From Burkholderiales bacterium (GTDB taxonomy: Bacteria; Pseudomonadota; Gammaproteobacteria; Burkholderiales; Burkholderiaceae_A), in the NCBI GenBank assembly GCA_030828265.1, contig JAURCW010000015.1, positions 1 through 12,763 of the forward strand: DNA of 12,763 nucleotides, in the 5' to 3' direction. Shown piece by piece: positions 1 through 8,060 of this stretch; the stretch's first letter is position 1, and every line of letters starts with the position of its first letter. Below the pieces are notes generated by a model that was not told the DNA's origin, did not search any database, and was given only the letters and a program-made list of their open reading frames with translations. The position numbers were made by a program, and so were the translations under genes.

Positions 1-487
1 AATCTTTCTGGGGAGGATAAATAGAGGCATGCCAGTAGGCCGCTGCAAGTGGTTCGGTCTGAATTCGGTAGGTCGGGATAACCTCGGAGACTCGGCGAAG
101 AATCAGGTTACGGTCGAGCCGCGCCATCGTGGGATGTGACAGCTCAAGAATAAGAAACGCAGAAGGCGTGCCGATATCACCAGGGCCTGCGCTTGTACCT
201 TGAGGCTCCGGGGCTAGCAGCTCGATGGTGAGCTCGGACCCCTGTGATGCATTGAGGGCATAGCCAAGCTTTGCCTGAACACCGAGCTCAAGAGCCCGCT
301 GATCTTTCTCAAGCCGCTGGTTAATTCCCCTGCCGTGTTTGCTGTAGTCGTCTGCCACAAGGCTGTCACGCGTGGTCACGGCAATGTATATGGTCACCAT
401 GCAAGCCACAATGACACTTGAAAGCATGAACAAGATAATCCAGGGCCAACGGTGTTGCCACCAGGGTCCGGAGGTATTGTGATTCAT
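1..487 (-). CDS. ccoH: cbb3 oxidase assembly protein CcoH/FixH (partial, C-terminus off window)
   Basis: The reading frame is open from an ATG at 487 to the left edge, giving 162 codons without a stop; the C-terminus lies outside the window. The N-terminus has HRWPW (residues 12-16) leading into one membrane segment (about 16-38). It is followed by the family's characteristic stretch with D41, S42, L43, V44, D46, D47, Y48 and GxxIN (residues 52-56), then a periplasmic domain. FixH/CcoH is a single-span membrane protein needed for stable assembly of the cbb3 oxidase, associating with CcoN and CcoP-containing intermediates. It starts only 4 nt after the ccoG stop codon, so translation is probably coupled to ccoG. 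Recognition rests on the N-terminal motif and on its position after ccoG, which is the usual one. Confidence 0.9.
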   Translation of the reverse strand, partial: MNHNTSGPWWQHRWPWIILFMLSSVIVACMVTIYIAVTTRDSLVADDYSKHGRGINQRLEKDQRALELGVQAKLGYALNASQGSELTIELLAPEPQGTSAGPGDIGTPSAFLILELSHPTMARLDRNLILRRVSEVIPTYRIQTEPLAAAYWHASIYPPQKD

Positions 488-491
488 TGGG

Positions 492-1910
492 TTAGCGAGG
501 GACAAAGAACGCAGCCTTTTCGTTAATTACTAAATCGGGATCATCCTCGGAGCGCACCTGCAACAGTATTTTATGGGAGCCCTTGTCGAGGGACTCGGCA
601 ATGGAGATAGGGATGCGTAGGTCGACAATAGCTGTGGCGTTAGCAGATGGGTCTACAGTGAGCCTTGTTTTGCCAGAGCTCTCGAGCTCGGGCAGTCCAC
701 TGCCTTCAATAATTAAGCGCTTTGCCTCGTGGCTTTTATTGGTAATTTGCAGCCGGTAGACGTTCTCAATGAACTGGCCCTCAACCTCTCGGGCAAGCGC
801 GCCACGGTCACGAATAACATTCACAGTTAAAGGGCTTCGATTAAGGAGCGATGTAAAAACGACTGCTGAAATAACAAGAAGAATCGATGTGTAGATGAGA
901 ACGCGTGGGCGCAAGAAGCGCCGACGAATGTCGGCTTCTTGAACAACGCCATCCAAGGCATTGAGCGTGGTGTAGCGAACCAAGCCTTGGGGATAATGCA
1001 TGCGATCCATGATTTGGTTACATGCGTCTGCGCAAAGTCCGCAGCCAATGCACTCGTACTGCAGGCCGTCTCGAATGTCGATGCCTGTGGGGCAGACCTC
1101 CACGCAGACGCCACAATCAATACAGTCACCTTTCCCAGAGGCTGTATGGTTTTCCGCCTTAGAGCGCTTACCTCGTGGCTCCCCACGGCTCTCGTCATAG
1201 CTAACAATAAGGGTGTCCGGGTCGAACATGGCACTTTGAAAGCGTGCGTAGGGGCACATGTATTTACAAACCTGCTCGCGCATGAAGCCGGCTTGAAGCA
1301 GAGTAAAAAATGAATAAAAGAGCATCCAGAACCACTGCCAAAAGCCTAGGCTCGCGGATAACACCCCATGACCGAGCTCATGAATAGGAGTGAAATAGCC
1401 TGCAAAGGTAAAGCCTGTCCACAGGGCCACAAGTACCCAGACAAAGAGCTTGAGCCCGCGCCTTGGCAGGCGAGCGAGCAAAGAGAGCTCTTTGTCACGT
1501 CGCATACGTACATGACGATCGCCTTCAATCCAGCGCTCGATCTGCATGAAGATCTCGGTGTAGACCGTTTGTGGGCAGGCGTAGCCGCAGAAGAGTCGAC
1601 CCGCTACGGCCGTGAACAAGAATAGCCCGAAGGCAGACAGTAACAAAAGCGCCGTCAGGTAAATGAAGTCTTGAGGAACCAACAAAAGGTCGAAGATATA
1701 AAAGCGCCGTGCCTCAAGGTCGAACAAGACGGCCTGCCGGTCGTTCCAGGACAGCCAAGGCGTTAGGTAATAGACCGCCTGAGTGATAAAGACAAAGAAC
1801 CAGCGCCAGTTGTTAAACCAGCCCCTCGTAGCCTTGGCGTAGATCTTCTTGCCGGGGGCATAAAGAAGAACTGTTTGTTCAACAACGGGGGGTGTGGAGG
1901 GTTCAGGCAT
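492..1910 (-). CDS. ccoG: cbb3 oxidase maturation protein CcoG (FixG/RdxA), 4Fe-4S cupric reductase
   Basis: This 472-residue inner-membrane iron-sulfur protein belongs to the CcoG/RdxA/FixG family, reported to reduce Cu(II) to Cu(I) for the CuB site of the cbb3 oxidase. Membrane segments lie near residues 35-50, 80-103, 155-173, 190-208 and 338-357. A ferredoxin-like domain carries two four-cysteine sets: C263, C266, C269, C273 and C287, C290, C293, C297. Further family cysteines are C108/C112 (FCGYACP) and C215/C219 (VCKYMCPYARFQ). The last 110 or so residues form the Ig-like C-terminal domain of the family. An in-frame TAA upstream bounds the start, so ATG at 1910 is the first possible ATG; no good Shine-Dalgarno precedes it. 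The gene follows ccoP after 81 nt containing a stem-loop. Residues 177-181 read HELGH, which is unusual (see findings). Confidence 0.97.
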   Translation of the reverse strand: MPEPSTPPVVEQTVLLYAPGKKIYAKATRGWFNNWRWFFVFITQAVYYLTPWLSWNDRQAVLFDLEARRFYIFDLLLVPQDFIYLTALLLLSAFGLFLFTAVAGRLFCGYACPQTVYTEIFMQIERWIEGDRHVRMRRDKELSLLARLPRRGLKLFVWVLVALWTGFTFAGYFTPIHELGHGVLSASLGFWQWFWMLFYSFFTLLQAGFMREQVCKYMCPYARFQSAMFDPDTLIVSYDESRGEPRGKRSKAENHTASGKGDCIDCGVCVEVCPTGIDIRDGLQYECIGCGLCADACNQIMDRMHYPQGLVRYTTLNALDGVVQEADIRRRFLRPRVLIYTSILLVISAVVFTSLLNRSPLTVNVIRDRGALAREVEGQFIENVYRLQITNKSHEAKRLIIEGSGLPELESSGKTRLTVDPSANATAIVDLRIPISIAESLDKGSHKILLQVRSEDDPDLVINEKAAFFVPR

Positions 1911-1944
1911 TGACTTTAACGGAGAGGATGCTGCTTAAAAGTGA

Positions 1945-1972
1945 CCCGTTGCGCGGGCTGCCTCGCAACGGG
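1945..1972 (-). terminator. Stem-loop between ccoP and ccoG (weak terminator or processing/stability element)
   Basis: CCCGTTGCG (1945-1953) and CGCAACGGG (1964-1972) are perfectly complementary 9-bp arms around a 10-nt loop. On the transcribed (minus) strand the stem is followed by TCACTTTTAAG, so the T-run is only four bases long and starts four bases after the stem. This is too poor for a full intrinsic terminator. Partial termination, or protection of the upstream ccoNOQP mRNA from 3' decay, would fit a gap between abundant structural subunits and less-needed assembly factors. Confidence 0.55.
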
Positions 1973-1991
1973 GCCTGACTGAACGGTTAAA

Positions 1992-2915
1992 TTACTGACT
2001 GCTGGCAACGGCCTTGGGCTTTGCCGTAAGGCTGTAGACATAGGCCGCTACGAGGTGTGATTTCTCTTCACCAAGAATGTCTTTCCAGGCGGGCATGACA
2101 CCATGACGGCCGTTATTAATGGTTTCAACAATGGCTTTGGCCGTTCCACCGTAGACCCAGATTTTGTCGTTGAGTCGGGGAGCGCCCATGGCAGGCCCGC
2201 CGTCACCGTTCGCGCCGTGGCATGCGGCGCATGCGGCGAACTTTGTGGAACCCAGGCTTGCTTTAATGGAATCGTGGGCGCTGCCCGAGAGGCTTAAAAC
2301 ATAGTGGGCCACATTCTCAACATCGGCAGGTGAGCCTACCGCGGCTGCCATGGGAGGCATGATGCCTTGTCGGCCTTCAAGCACCGCTGTTTTGATCGCA
2401 TCGCCCGAACCTCCCCAGGTCCAGTCGTTGTCTGCAAGGTTGGGAAAGCCCTTTGCACCGCGCGCATCGGTTCCATGACATTGGGCACAGTTGTTCACGA
2501 ACAGCCGCTGACCAATCGCCATGGCCTCGGGCTGTTGGGCGGTGTCCTCAACCGACATGGCCGCAAACTTGGCATAAATGGGGCCATAACGGGCATCGGC
2601 CTTGGCTATCTCTCTTTCGTACTGGTCCTTGGAGCTCCAGCCAAGACTACCCTGGCTGTTACCAAGCCCAGGAAAGAGGGCGAGGTAAAGCAAAGCAAAA
2701 ACAATGGTGAGGTAGAACAGAATCATCCACCAACGAGGCAGTGGGTTATCGAACTCCGCTAGGTCTTCGTCCCAAGTGTGCCCTGTGGTCTGCACAGCGC
2801 CTGGGTTGATCTTCTTGCGCGACAAGAAGTACAGGAAGACACCGCAGGCGAGAACGCTTACGAGAACACCCACGATTACAAAGAGATTCCAAAACTCGGT
2901 AGTAAAGTCAGCCAT
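1992..2915 (-). CDS. ccoP: cbb3 cytochrome c oxidase subunit III, diheme cytochrome c CcoP
   Basis: This 307-residue membrane-anchored diheme cytochrome c accepts electrons from soluble cytochrome c or the bc1 complex and passes them to CcoO. There are two N-terminal membrane segments (about 9-30 and 61-82), as in the longer two-helix form of CcoP. Two cytochrome c domains follow. The first has CAQCH (143-147) with probable axial Met186; the second has CAACH (229-233) with probable axial Met274, each Met sitting in an MP pair. The ATG at 2915 has an AGGA Shine-Dalgarno 9 nt upstream. It lies 38 nt after ccoQ, in the usual NOQP order, and has the normal length and no defects. Confidence 0.98.
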   Translation of the reverse strand: MADFTTEFWNLFVIVGVLVSVLACGVFLYFLSRKKINPGAVQTTGHTWDEDLAEFDNPLPRWWMILFYLTIVFALLYLALFPGLGNSQGSLGWSSKDQYEREIAKADARYGPIYAKFAAMSVEDTAQQPEAMAIGQRLFVNNCAQCHGTDARGAKGFPNLADNDWTWGGSGDAIKTAVLEGRQGIMPPMAAAVGSPADVENVAHYVLSLSGSAHDSIKASLGSTKFAACAACHGANGDGGPAMGAPRLNDKIWVYGGTAKAIVETINNGRHGVMPAWKDILGEEKSHLVAAYVYSLTAKPKAVASSQ

Positions 2916-2926
2916 GATTTTTTATC

Positions 2927-2940
2927 CTGTTTACAAACAG
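2927..2940. repeat. Short inverted repeat before the ccoP ribosome-binding site
   Basis: CTGTTT (2927-2932) and AAACAG (2935-2940) form 6-bp inverted arms around a 2-nt centre in the 38-nt ccoQ-ccoP gap. It partly overlaps the ccoP Shine-Dalgarno (AGGA on the minus strand). It is AT-rich and short, so it may be chance. I recognise no regulator with this site. Confidence 0.3.
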
Positions 2941-2953
2941 TTCTTAACGAAAG

Positions 2954-3139
2954 TTAAGCGTCCTGGGACGACTTAGCGGCCCGAGTTGCCCCAGTCTCGG
3001 TCGCGGGGAGTTCGTCAAGAAGGGGGATGCGTGAGGCCTCTTCCATGGTCTTTTTCTGACCGCGGCTGTAGACCAAGACAACGATACCCAGAAAGACCAG
3101 AAGGCTTACGAGTGTGAAGATCGAGTGAAAGGTGATCAT
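2954..3139 (-). CDS. ccoQ: cbb3 oxidase small subunit CcoQ
   Basis: This 61-residue single-span protein has its membrane helix at about residues 7-24, then a short basic turn (SRGQKK) and an acidic cytoplasmic tail ([13 protein letters not shown]). Together with its place between ccoO and ccoP, this matches CcoQ (FixQ). CcoQ is not catalytic; it stabilises the interaction of CcoP with the CcoNO core. Its ATG overlaps the ccoO stop codon in an ATGA arrangement. A strong Shine-Dalgarno (AAGGAG at 3153-3148, 8 nt from the start) lies inside the end of ccoO, so translation is coupled and well supported. The tail beyond residue 45 is poorly conserved in this family. Confidence 0.92.
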   Translation of the reverse strand: MITFHSIFTLVSLLVFLGIVVLVYSRGQKKTMEEASRIPLLDELPATETGATRAAKSSQDA

Positions 3140-3747
3140 GAGCGCTTCTCCTTGATGGCAAGGCCAAGCGACTGCAGGTAGGCAATCATGGCCTCAATCT
3201 CGGTCTTTCCCTTTAGCTCTTCAACCGCATTTGCGATTTCTTCATCGGTGTAGGGTACGCCGGTCATACGAAGCGTTGCCATCTTGGCCTGGACATGTTC
3301 TCCATCGACAATACCCGTAGCCAGCCATGGGTAGGCAGGCATGTTGGACTCGGGTACGACATCGCGAGGGTTTATAAGATGGACGCGGTGCCACTCGTCC
3401 GAGTAGCGACCACCAACTCGAGCAAGGTCAGGTCCGGTGCGCTTGGAGCCCCATAAAAAGGGTCGCTCGTAGACGGACTCCCCCGCCACGGAATAGTGAC
3501 CATAGCGCTCGGTCTCTGCCCGGAAGGGGCGAATCATTTGGGAATGGCAGCCTACGCAGCCCTCACGCACATAGACTTGCCGTCCAGCAAGCTGCAAAGC
3601 GGTATAGGGCTTAAGGCCGGTGACGGGTTCTGTGGTGGATTTCTGAAAGAAGAGAGGAACAATTTCAATAAGCCCGCCAATGGCCACAACAATAAGGACC
3701 AGCACAATGAGAAGGCCTGGGGACTTTTCAACAATATCGTGTTTCAT
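3136..3747 (-). CDS. ccoO: cbb3 cytochrome c oxidase subunit II, monoheme cytochrome c CcoO
   Basis: This 203-residue monoheme cytochrome c is anchored by one N-terminal helix (about 11-33, followed by the family's [11 protein letters not shown]) with the heme domain in the periplasm. The heme-binding motif is CVGCH at 64-68, in the typical [16 protein letters not shown] setting, and the probable axial ligand is Met136 (SNMPAYPW). CcoO sits next to CcoN and hands it electrons from CcoP. The ATG at 3747 lies 21 nt after the ccoN stop and has AGGGAG (3764-3759) upstream at a slightly long spacing of 11 nt. Length and motifs are normal for the family. Confidence 0.98.
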   Translation of the reverse strand: MKHDIVEKSPGLLIVLVLIVVAIGGLIEIVPLFFQKSTTEPVTGLKPYTALQLAGRQVYVREGCVGCHSQMIRPFRAETERYGHYSVAGESVYERPFLWGSKRTGPDLARVGGRYSDEWHRVHLINPRDVVPESNMPAYPWLATGIVDGEHVQAKMATLRMTGVPYTDEEIANAVEELKGKTEIEAMIAYLQSLGLAIKEKRS

Positions 3748-3768
3748 GGTGTCTCGATCTCCCTAGGC

Positions 3769-5241
3769 TTAACCGTGTGCCACGGCAGGAATCTGGGCGT
3801 TCACGGGCTGGGGTTGGCGCAGGGTCATGGCAACGTTCCAAGCCATGATGAGCATGCCGCTTAGGTAGAGCAGGCCACCGCCAAGGCGAATAACGTAGTA
3901 GGGGAAACTGGCTTTGACGCTTTCCACAAAGCTGTACGTTAACGAGCCATCGTCGTTTATGGCACGCCACATAAGGCCCTGCATAACCCCGGAGATCCAC
4001 ATGGCCGCGATGTACAGCACGATGCCAATGGTGGCGATCCAGAAGTGCAGCTCAATGGCTTTCACGCTGTGCATTTGGGTTTTACCCGCCATACGCGGAA
4101 TGAGGTAGTAGATGGCACCCATGGTAATAAAGCCTACCCAGCCTAAGGCGCCTGAGTGCACATGGCCAATGGTCCAGTCGGTGTAGTGACTCAATGCATT
4201 CACTGTTTTAATGGACATCATGGGACCTTCAAAGGTCGACATGCCATAAAACGAGACCGAGACAATTAAGAACTTAAGAATAGGGTCGTTGCGCAGTTTG
4301 TGCCACGCGCCCGACAGCGTCATGATGCCGTTGATCATCCCGCCCCAGCTTGGCGCAAGCAGGATAAGCGAGAAGATCATTCCAATGGACTGCGTCCAGT
4401 CGGGCAGCGCGGTGTAATGCAGGTGGTGGGGCCCTGCCCACATGTAGGTGAAAATAAGGGCCCAGAAGTGAACAATGGACAAACGGTAGGAGTAGACCGG
4501 GCGCTCGGCCTGTTTGGGGATGAAGTAGTACATCATTCCAAGAAAGCCAGCTGTTAAGAAAAAGCCAACAGCATTATGGCCGTACCACCATTGCACCATG
4601 GCATCCTGAACGCCAGCAAAGACACCCACGGCATCCCACATACCCACTGGAATGGCTGCGCTGCGAACCACATGCAAAAGTGCCACGGTAAGAATAAAGG
4701 CACCGTAGAACCAGTTGGCGACATAAATATGCTCAACCCGCCGGCGCATGAGGGTTCCAAAAAAGACAATAGCGTAGGCAATCCAGACGACGGCCAAAAG
4801 AAGGTCGATCGGCCAGGCCAGTTCGGCGTACTCGTGTGTACTTGTGATACCCAGAGGCAGTGTGATGGCAGCAAGAACGATCACAGCCTGGTAACCCCAA
4901 AATGTGAAAGAGGCTAAACCGTCAGAAAAAAGCCGGGTGTGGCAGGTGCGCTGAACAACGTAGTACGACGTTGCAAGAAGGGCAGAGCCACCGAAGGCGA
5001 AAATGACCGCATTGGTGTGAAGAGGTCGAAGCCTTCCGTAGGACAGCCAGGGGATTCCCTCCGCCAGTGTTGGAAAGGCAAGCTGCGCGGCAATCCAGAC
5101 GCCAACCAGCATGCCTACAACGCCCCAGACCACTGTGGCGATGGCAAAAAGTCGAACGATGTCGTAGTTGTATTCTTCGGCGATGGCTGTGCCCGCGGAG
5201 TGCGCGACATGAGCCTCAGTAGGTGTGAGGACGGCTGACAT
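3769..5241 (-). CDS. ccoN: cbb3 cytochrome c oxidase catalytic subunit I CcoN
   Basis: This 490-residue heme-copper oxidase subunit has about 12 membrane helices. It reduces O2 to water at the heme b3-CuB centre with proton pumping. By family alignment the visible ligands are H75 and H362 for low-spin heme b, H360 for heme b3 (the HVH pair in [12 protein letters not shown]), and H222, H272, H273 for CuB. Y266 takes the place of the cross-linked tyrosine, and E338 is the conserved glutamate near the active site. All match the Pseudomonas stutzeri numbering with a constant offset of 15, so the catalytic core looks intact. The ATG at 5241 has AGGGAG (5257-5252) 10 nt upstream. It is first in a ccoNOQPGH unit and lies directly behind an FNR-type promoter. 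Confidence 0.99.
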   Translation of the reverse strand: MSAVLTPTEAHVAHSAGTAIAEEYNYDIVRLFAIATVVWGVVGMLVGVWIAAQLAFPTLAEGIPWLSYGRLRPLHTNAVIFAFGGSALLATSYYVVQRTCHTRLFSDGLASFTFWGYQAVIVLAAITLPLGITSTHEYAELAWPIDLLLAVVWIAYAIVFFGTLMRRRVEHIYVANWFYGAFILTVALLHVVRSAAIPVGMWDAVGVFAGVQDAMVQWWYGHNAVGFFLTAGFLGMMYYFIPKQAERPVYSYRLSIVHFWALIFTYMWAGPHHLHYTALPDWTQSIGMIFSLILLAPSWGGMINGIMTLSGAWHKLRNDPILKFLIVSVSFYGMSTFEGPMMSIKTVNALSHYTDWTIGHVHSGALGWVGFITMGAIYYLIPRMAGKTQMHSVKAIELHFWIATIGIVLYIAAMWISGVMQGLMWRAINDDGSLTYSFVESVKASFPYYVIRLGGGLLYLSGMLIMAWNVAMTLRQPQPVNAQIPAVAHG

Positions 5242-5276
5242 AGTGTTAATGCTCCCTGAACGACTGCTATTTTTCC

Positions 5277-5282
5277 AATGTA
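5277..5282 (-). promoter_or_regulatory. Predicted -10 element of the ccoN promoter
   Basis: TACATT on the minus strand (5282 to 5277) matches four of six bases of TATAAT. If transcription starts at 5270, this hexamer occupies -12 to -7 and the FNR box centre lies exactly at -41.5, the standard class II activator position. The leader would be 29 nt and would contain the ccoN Shine-Dalgarno. No good -35 hexamer is seen, as expected when FNR replaces it. The start point is inferred, not measured. Confidence 0.6.
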
Positions 5283-5304
5283 TGCATTCTCCCAGATATA
5301 ACTA

Positions 5305-5318
5305 TTGACCTGGGTCAA
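5305..5318. promoter_or_regulatory. FNR/ANR-type box upstream of ccoN
   Basis: TTGACCTGGGTCAA fits the FNR/ANR consensus TTGAT-N4-ATCAA, with the TTGAC/GTCAA half-sites seen in many proteobacterial FNR, ANR and Dnr sites. The dyad extends one base further each side (A5304 pairs with T5319). It is centred at 5311.5, 70 nt before the ccoN start codon, in the ccoS-ccoN gap. FNR family regulators with an oxygen-labile iron-sulfur cluster commonly activate ccoNOQP at low oxygen. Confidence 0.85.
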
Positions 5319-5342
5319 TTAACTGAATGGCCGAGCGTTTTA

Positions 5343-5534
5343 CTAGGGTTTACCCGAATCGTCGGCAGGGGAGTGTTTTGATGCGATGTGGCCCTTGTCG
5401 TCATCAAGCAAGATGCGTTGGGCGGGTGAGTCAAGGTCGTCGAACTGACCGCTACTGGACATCCGAAAGTAAATCCAAACCACAAGCCCCACCACAACAA
5501 GGCTTATGCCAACCAGAATTGGGAAGACTTCCAT
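5343..5534 (-). CDS. ccoS: cbb3 oxidase assembly protein CcoS
   Basis: This 63-residue protein has one N-terminal membrane helix (about 5-23) followed by the signature SGQFDDLDSPAQRILLDDD (28-46), which identifies CcoS. In Rhodobacter capsulatus, CcoS is needed for an active oxidase with its heme b and copper cofactors inserted. The gene begins 6 nt after the ccoI stop without a strong Shine-Dalgarno, so translational coupling to ccoI is likely. The charged C-terminal tail is variable in the family. It is the last gene before the FNR-controlled promoter of ccoN. Confidence 0.95.
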   Translation of the reverse strand: MEVFPILVGISLVVVGLVVWIYFRMSSSGQFDDLDSPAQRILLDDDKGHIASKHSPADDSGKP

Positions 5535-5540
5535 GGTGAC

Positions 5541-8045
5541 TTATCGTAACAGCCGGGCCGCATTGGCCATGACCAAAAGTGATGAGCTTGCCATTCCAAC
5601 GGCGGCCCAAGCCGGCCCAATAATACCCAGGGCTGCCAGCGGTATGGCAGTGAGGTTGTAGCCAATGGCCCAGGCAATATTCTGCTTAAGTATGGTGCGT
5701 GTGCGTTGGGCCATATTCATAAACTCCGCAACCCCACGCAACCCGGGGCGAAGGAGGTAGACATCGGCACGCTGCTTGGCAAGGGGTGCACTTGCGCTGA
5801 CTGCAATGGATAGATCGGCCTGTGCCAGAACCGGCGCATCATTAATGCCATCACCGACCATCCCCACGTTGTGACCGCTCGTTTGTAATTGGCGAAGCTT
5901 TTGAAGTTTCTCCTCGGGCTGGAGCTCTCCAATGGCTTGCAAGCACGGAAGCTCTAGCGTTTTTGCTAAAGCACGAACCCGATCGCTTCGATCTCCACTT
6001 AAGACCCATAGGTCAAGCCCGAGTTTTTGAAGCTCCAATAGCGTTGCCTTCGCATCGGGTCTGGGCCGATCGTTGAGCCAGAAGCCTGCGATAAGCTCAT
6101 CCTCAATACCTAGGTAGAGGCTCGCCATTTCAGCCCCTTCCAGCCGATTGGCATCACTTGGGGTGGCGGGTGATGCCTGCACAAAACTTGCGGAGCCGAG
6201 CCTTACCCGCTTGCCATTGTGGGTCTGGCCTTGCATACCTAAGCCCGGCTTTTGCTCGATGGCCTGAACCGCAGGCAGGGCCGAGCGACCGCTGCCTGGC
6301 TCGGCGCTCGCGAATCTTGAGGCTGAGGCTCGAAAGAGTGCCATGGCAAGAGGATGGTGACTGTTTTCAGTCAGCTGCTCGACGAATTCCCAGATCTCGG
6401 CCTCTGTGTAGGCCTTATTTCCCATGGGCTGCATAACGACCGAGGAGGACTCGGGCTCCGTCAGTGTCCCCGTCTTATCAAAAGCCAGGGTCTTTAATGC
6501 CCAGCCCTTCGCCAGGCTGTCTGGGCTAGATACCGCAATACCTTTTTCCAACAGCTGCGCAAGGCTTGCGGCATACGCGGCTGGACCTGCAACCGATAGT
6601 GCGCAGGGGCAGGAGACTACCAAGATGGCAATGAGCCGAGGAAGCCATTGGTCCAGGGGCTCTTGAAAGACAATGGCCCAGGTGATGGAGGCTATGGCAA
6701 TGGTCAAGATCCCCAGTGTAAATTTTGTGGCGACACGGTCGGCCCAATGGCTCCACTGTGGCCTTTCGGCGGCGGCCGCTTCAGCAAGCTGGCTTAAGCG
6801 CGCCAGCGAGCCTTGTGCACCCGGGCCCTTAACCCGCCCGTGAAGCTCGGGGCCCAGGTTTATGGCACCCTCCGGGCAGAAGTCACCGGGCTCTTTTCCA
6901 ACCGGGTGCGGCTCGCCTGTGAGTGAGGAGATATCGAGCTCGGTTGCGGCGCGCAGCAGTTCAAGATCGGCGGGAAGGCGAGCACCCGAAGGCACGCGAA
7001 TGAGATCGTCGTCCTGCAGTCGCCATGGTGGGCAGTCCCCGGGTTCGGGCTCCAGCCGATGGGCCAGTACGGGAGGCTCAAGCGAGAGCTCCTCGCGTCG
7101 GCGCATGGTACGACGGCGAATGACTGATTCAATACGTCGAGCCCCAAGAACCAAGAAAAGAAACATGGTGACCGACTCGAAGTAAACGGCAGAGGCTTGA
7201 GCCCAGAGGCCATAGAGGCTTCCCAGAAAGGCCAGAAGCAGCCCAAGACTGATCGGAACATCCATGTTGAGTCGGCCTTGGCGCAGTGCCGTGAAGGCAC
7301 TTTGGAAGAAGCCTGACCCACTGTAGAGAAGTACGGGAAGGCAGAGTGCCAGAGAGGCAAGCCTTAAGGTTAGCAGGGCATCGGCATCAATCTGGCTGCC
7401 ATGAAGGTACTCGGGCAGTGCGAGCATCATGACCTGGGCCCATCCCAGTCCGGCAATAAAGAGCCGGCGGTTTTCAAGCTTCTCCTGGCGCTTACGTTGC
7501 TCCTCAAGCTGGCCTGCGCCCAAGGGCACAGCCGCGTAGCCAAGCTTTAAAAGAGTCTGGCTGAGGGCATTGAGGCCTGTCGTGTTGGGGTTCCATCGAA
7601 GTCGCAGTCGTGCCGTGGACGCATTCGCGCGAGCGAGACTCACCCCCGGAGCCTGCAAGAGCACGCGTTCAATAAGCCAGGCGCATGCTCCACAACGCAG
7701 GCCCTCAATGGCAAGCGTTGTCTCGTTCTGGTCCGTTTCTTCATTGGCTAAGGCCTGTCCTGACTTTTTAATACGACAAGGCACCGTCTGAATATGTCGG
7801 CCTGTCCAGGCGGGATCTTCAAGAAGGTCTGCCCAGGCTGAGAGCCTGTCGAGTTGCTTAGGGTCAAGCGCGTTGGAGGTTCTTTGAGCGTAGTAGTTTT
7901 CACCCCCTGAGGCCACAATAGCCTGCGCAACCGCCTGGCAGCCCGCGCAGCACATGGCCCGGTCCTCGCCGAGAACACGAGCTGACCACAAGCCTTGCGC
8001 GGGAACAGGCTCATTGCAGTGGTAGCAGCGTTGGCCAAGGCTCAT
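5541..8045 (-). CDS. ccoI: CcoI/FixI-type copper-translocating P1B ATPase
   Basis: This 834-residue P-type ATPase has the domain order of CcoI. An N-terminal metal-binding zinc-ribbon-like region (C7, C10, C32, C33, C36) is followed by a heavy-metal-associated domain with GLRCGACAW (C118 and C121), then membrane helices. The actuator loop has LTGEP (375-379), and the channel motif CPC (479-481) marks a monovalent copper pump. The phosphorylation motif DKTGTL begins at D523, the nucleotide-binding HP is at 564-565, the hinge GDGIND is at 731-736, and MASSS lies in the last helix. CcoI exports Cu(I) toward the periplasm for CuB of CcoN; it is not mainly a detoxifying pump. The ATG at 8045 follows the SafE-like gene by 15 nt and has only a weak Shine-Dalgarno. 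Confidence 0.96.
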   Translation of the reverse strand: MSLGQRCYHCNEPVPAQGLWSARVLGEDRAMCCAGCQAVAQAIVASGGENYYAQRTSNALDPKQLDRLSAWADLLEDPAWTGRHIQTVPCRIKKSGQALANEETDQNETTLAIEGLRCGACAWLIERVLLQAPGVSLARANASTARLRLRWNPNTTGLNALSQTLLKLGYAAVPLGAGQLEEQRKRQEKLENRRLFIAGLGWAQVMMLALPEYLHGSQIDADALLTLRLASLALCLPVLLYSGSGFFQSAFTALRQGRLNMDVPISLGLLLAFLGSLYGLWAQASAVYFESVTMFLFLVLGARRIESVIRRRTMRRREELSLEPPVLAHRLEPEPGDCPPWRLQDDDLIRVPSGARLPADLELLRAATELDISSLTGEPHPVGKEPGDFCPEGAINLGPELHGRVKGPGAQGSLARLSQLAEAAAAERPQWSHWADRVATKFTLGILTIAIASITWAIVFQEPLDQWLPRLIAILVVSCPCALSVAGPAAYAASLAQLLEKGIAVSSPDSLAKGWALKTLAFDKTGTLTEPESSSVVMQPMGNKAYTEAEIWEFVEQLTENSHHPLAMALFRASASRFASAEPGSGRSALPAVQAIEQKPGLGMQGQTHNGKRVRLGSASFVQASPATPSDANRLEGAEMASLYLGIEDELIAGFWLNDRPRPDAKATLLELQKLGLDLWVLSGDRSDRVRALAKTLELPCLQAIGELQPEEKLQKLRQLQTSGHNVGMVGDGINDAPVLAQADLSIAVSASAPLAKQRADVYLLRPGLRGVAEFMNMAQRTRTILKQNIAWAIGYNLTAIPLAALGIIGPAWAAVGMASSSLLVMANAARLLR

Positions 8046-8060
8046 GTCTGTCTCAAGTTT

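Noticed and set aside
939..1313. Open frame of 124 codons on the plus strand inside ccoG
   Set aside because: It lies entirely opposite a clear CcoG gene with intact cysteine motifs and has no recognisable domain; it is a shadow frame.
2367..2762. Open frame of 131 codons on the plus strand inside ccoP
   Set aside because: It is antisense to both heme domains of CcoP and has no family features or ribosome-binding site of its own.
5304..5319. Palindrome after ccoS considered as a transcription terminator
   Set aside because: The loop would be only about two bases and no T-run follows on the minus strand; the FNR half-site pattern and the distance to ccoN explain it better.
6860..7360. Open frame of 166 codons on the minus strand inside ccoI
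   Set aside because: It is an out-of-frame reading of the ATPase gene; the P-type ATPase motifs continue unbroken in the true frame, so it is not a separate gene or a frameshift.
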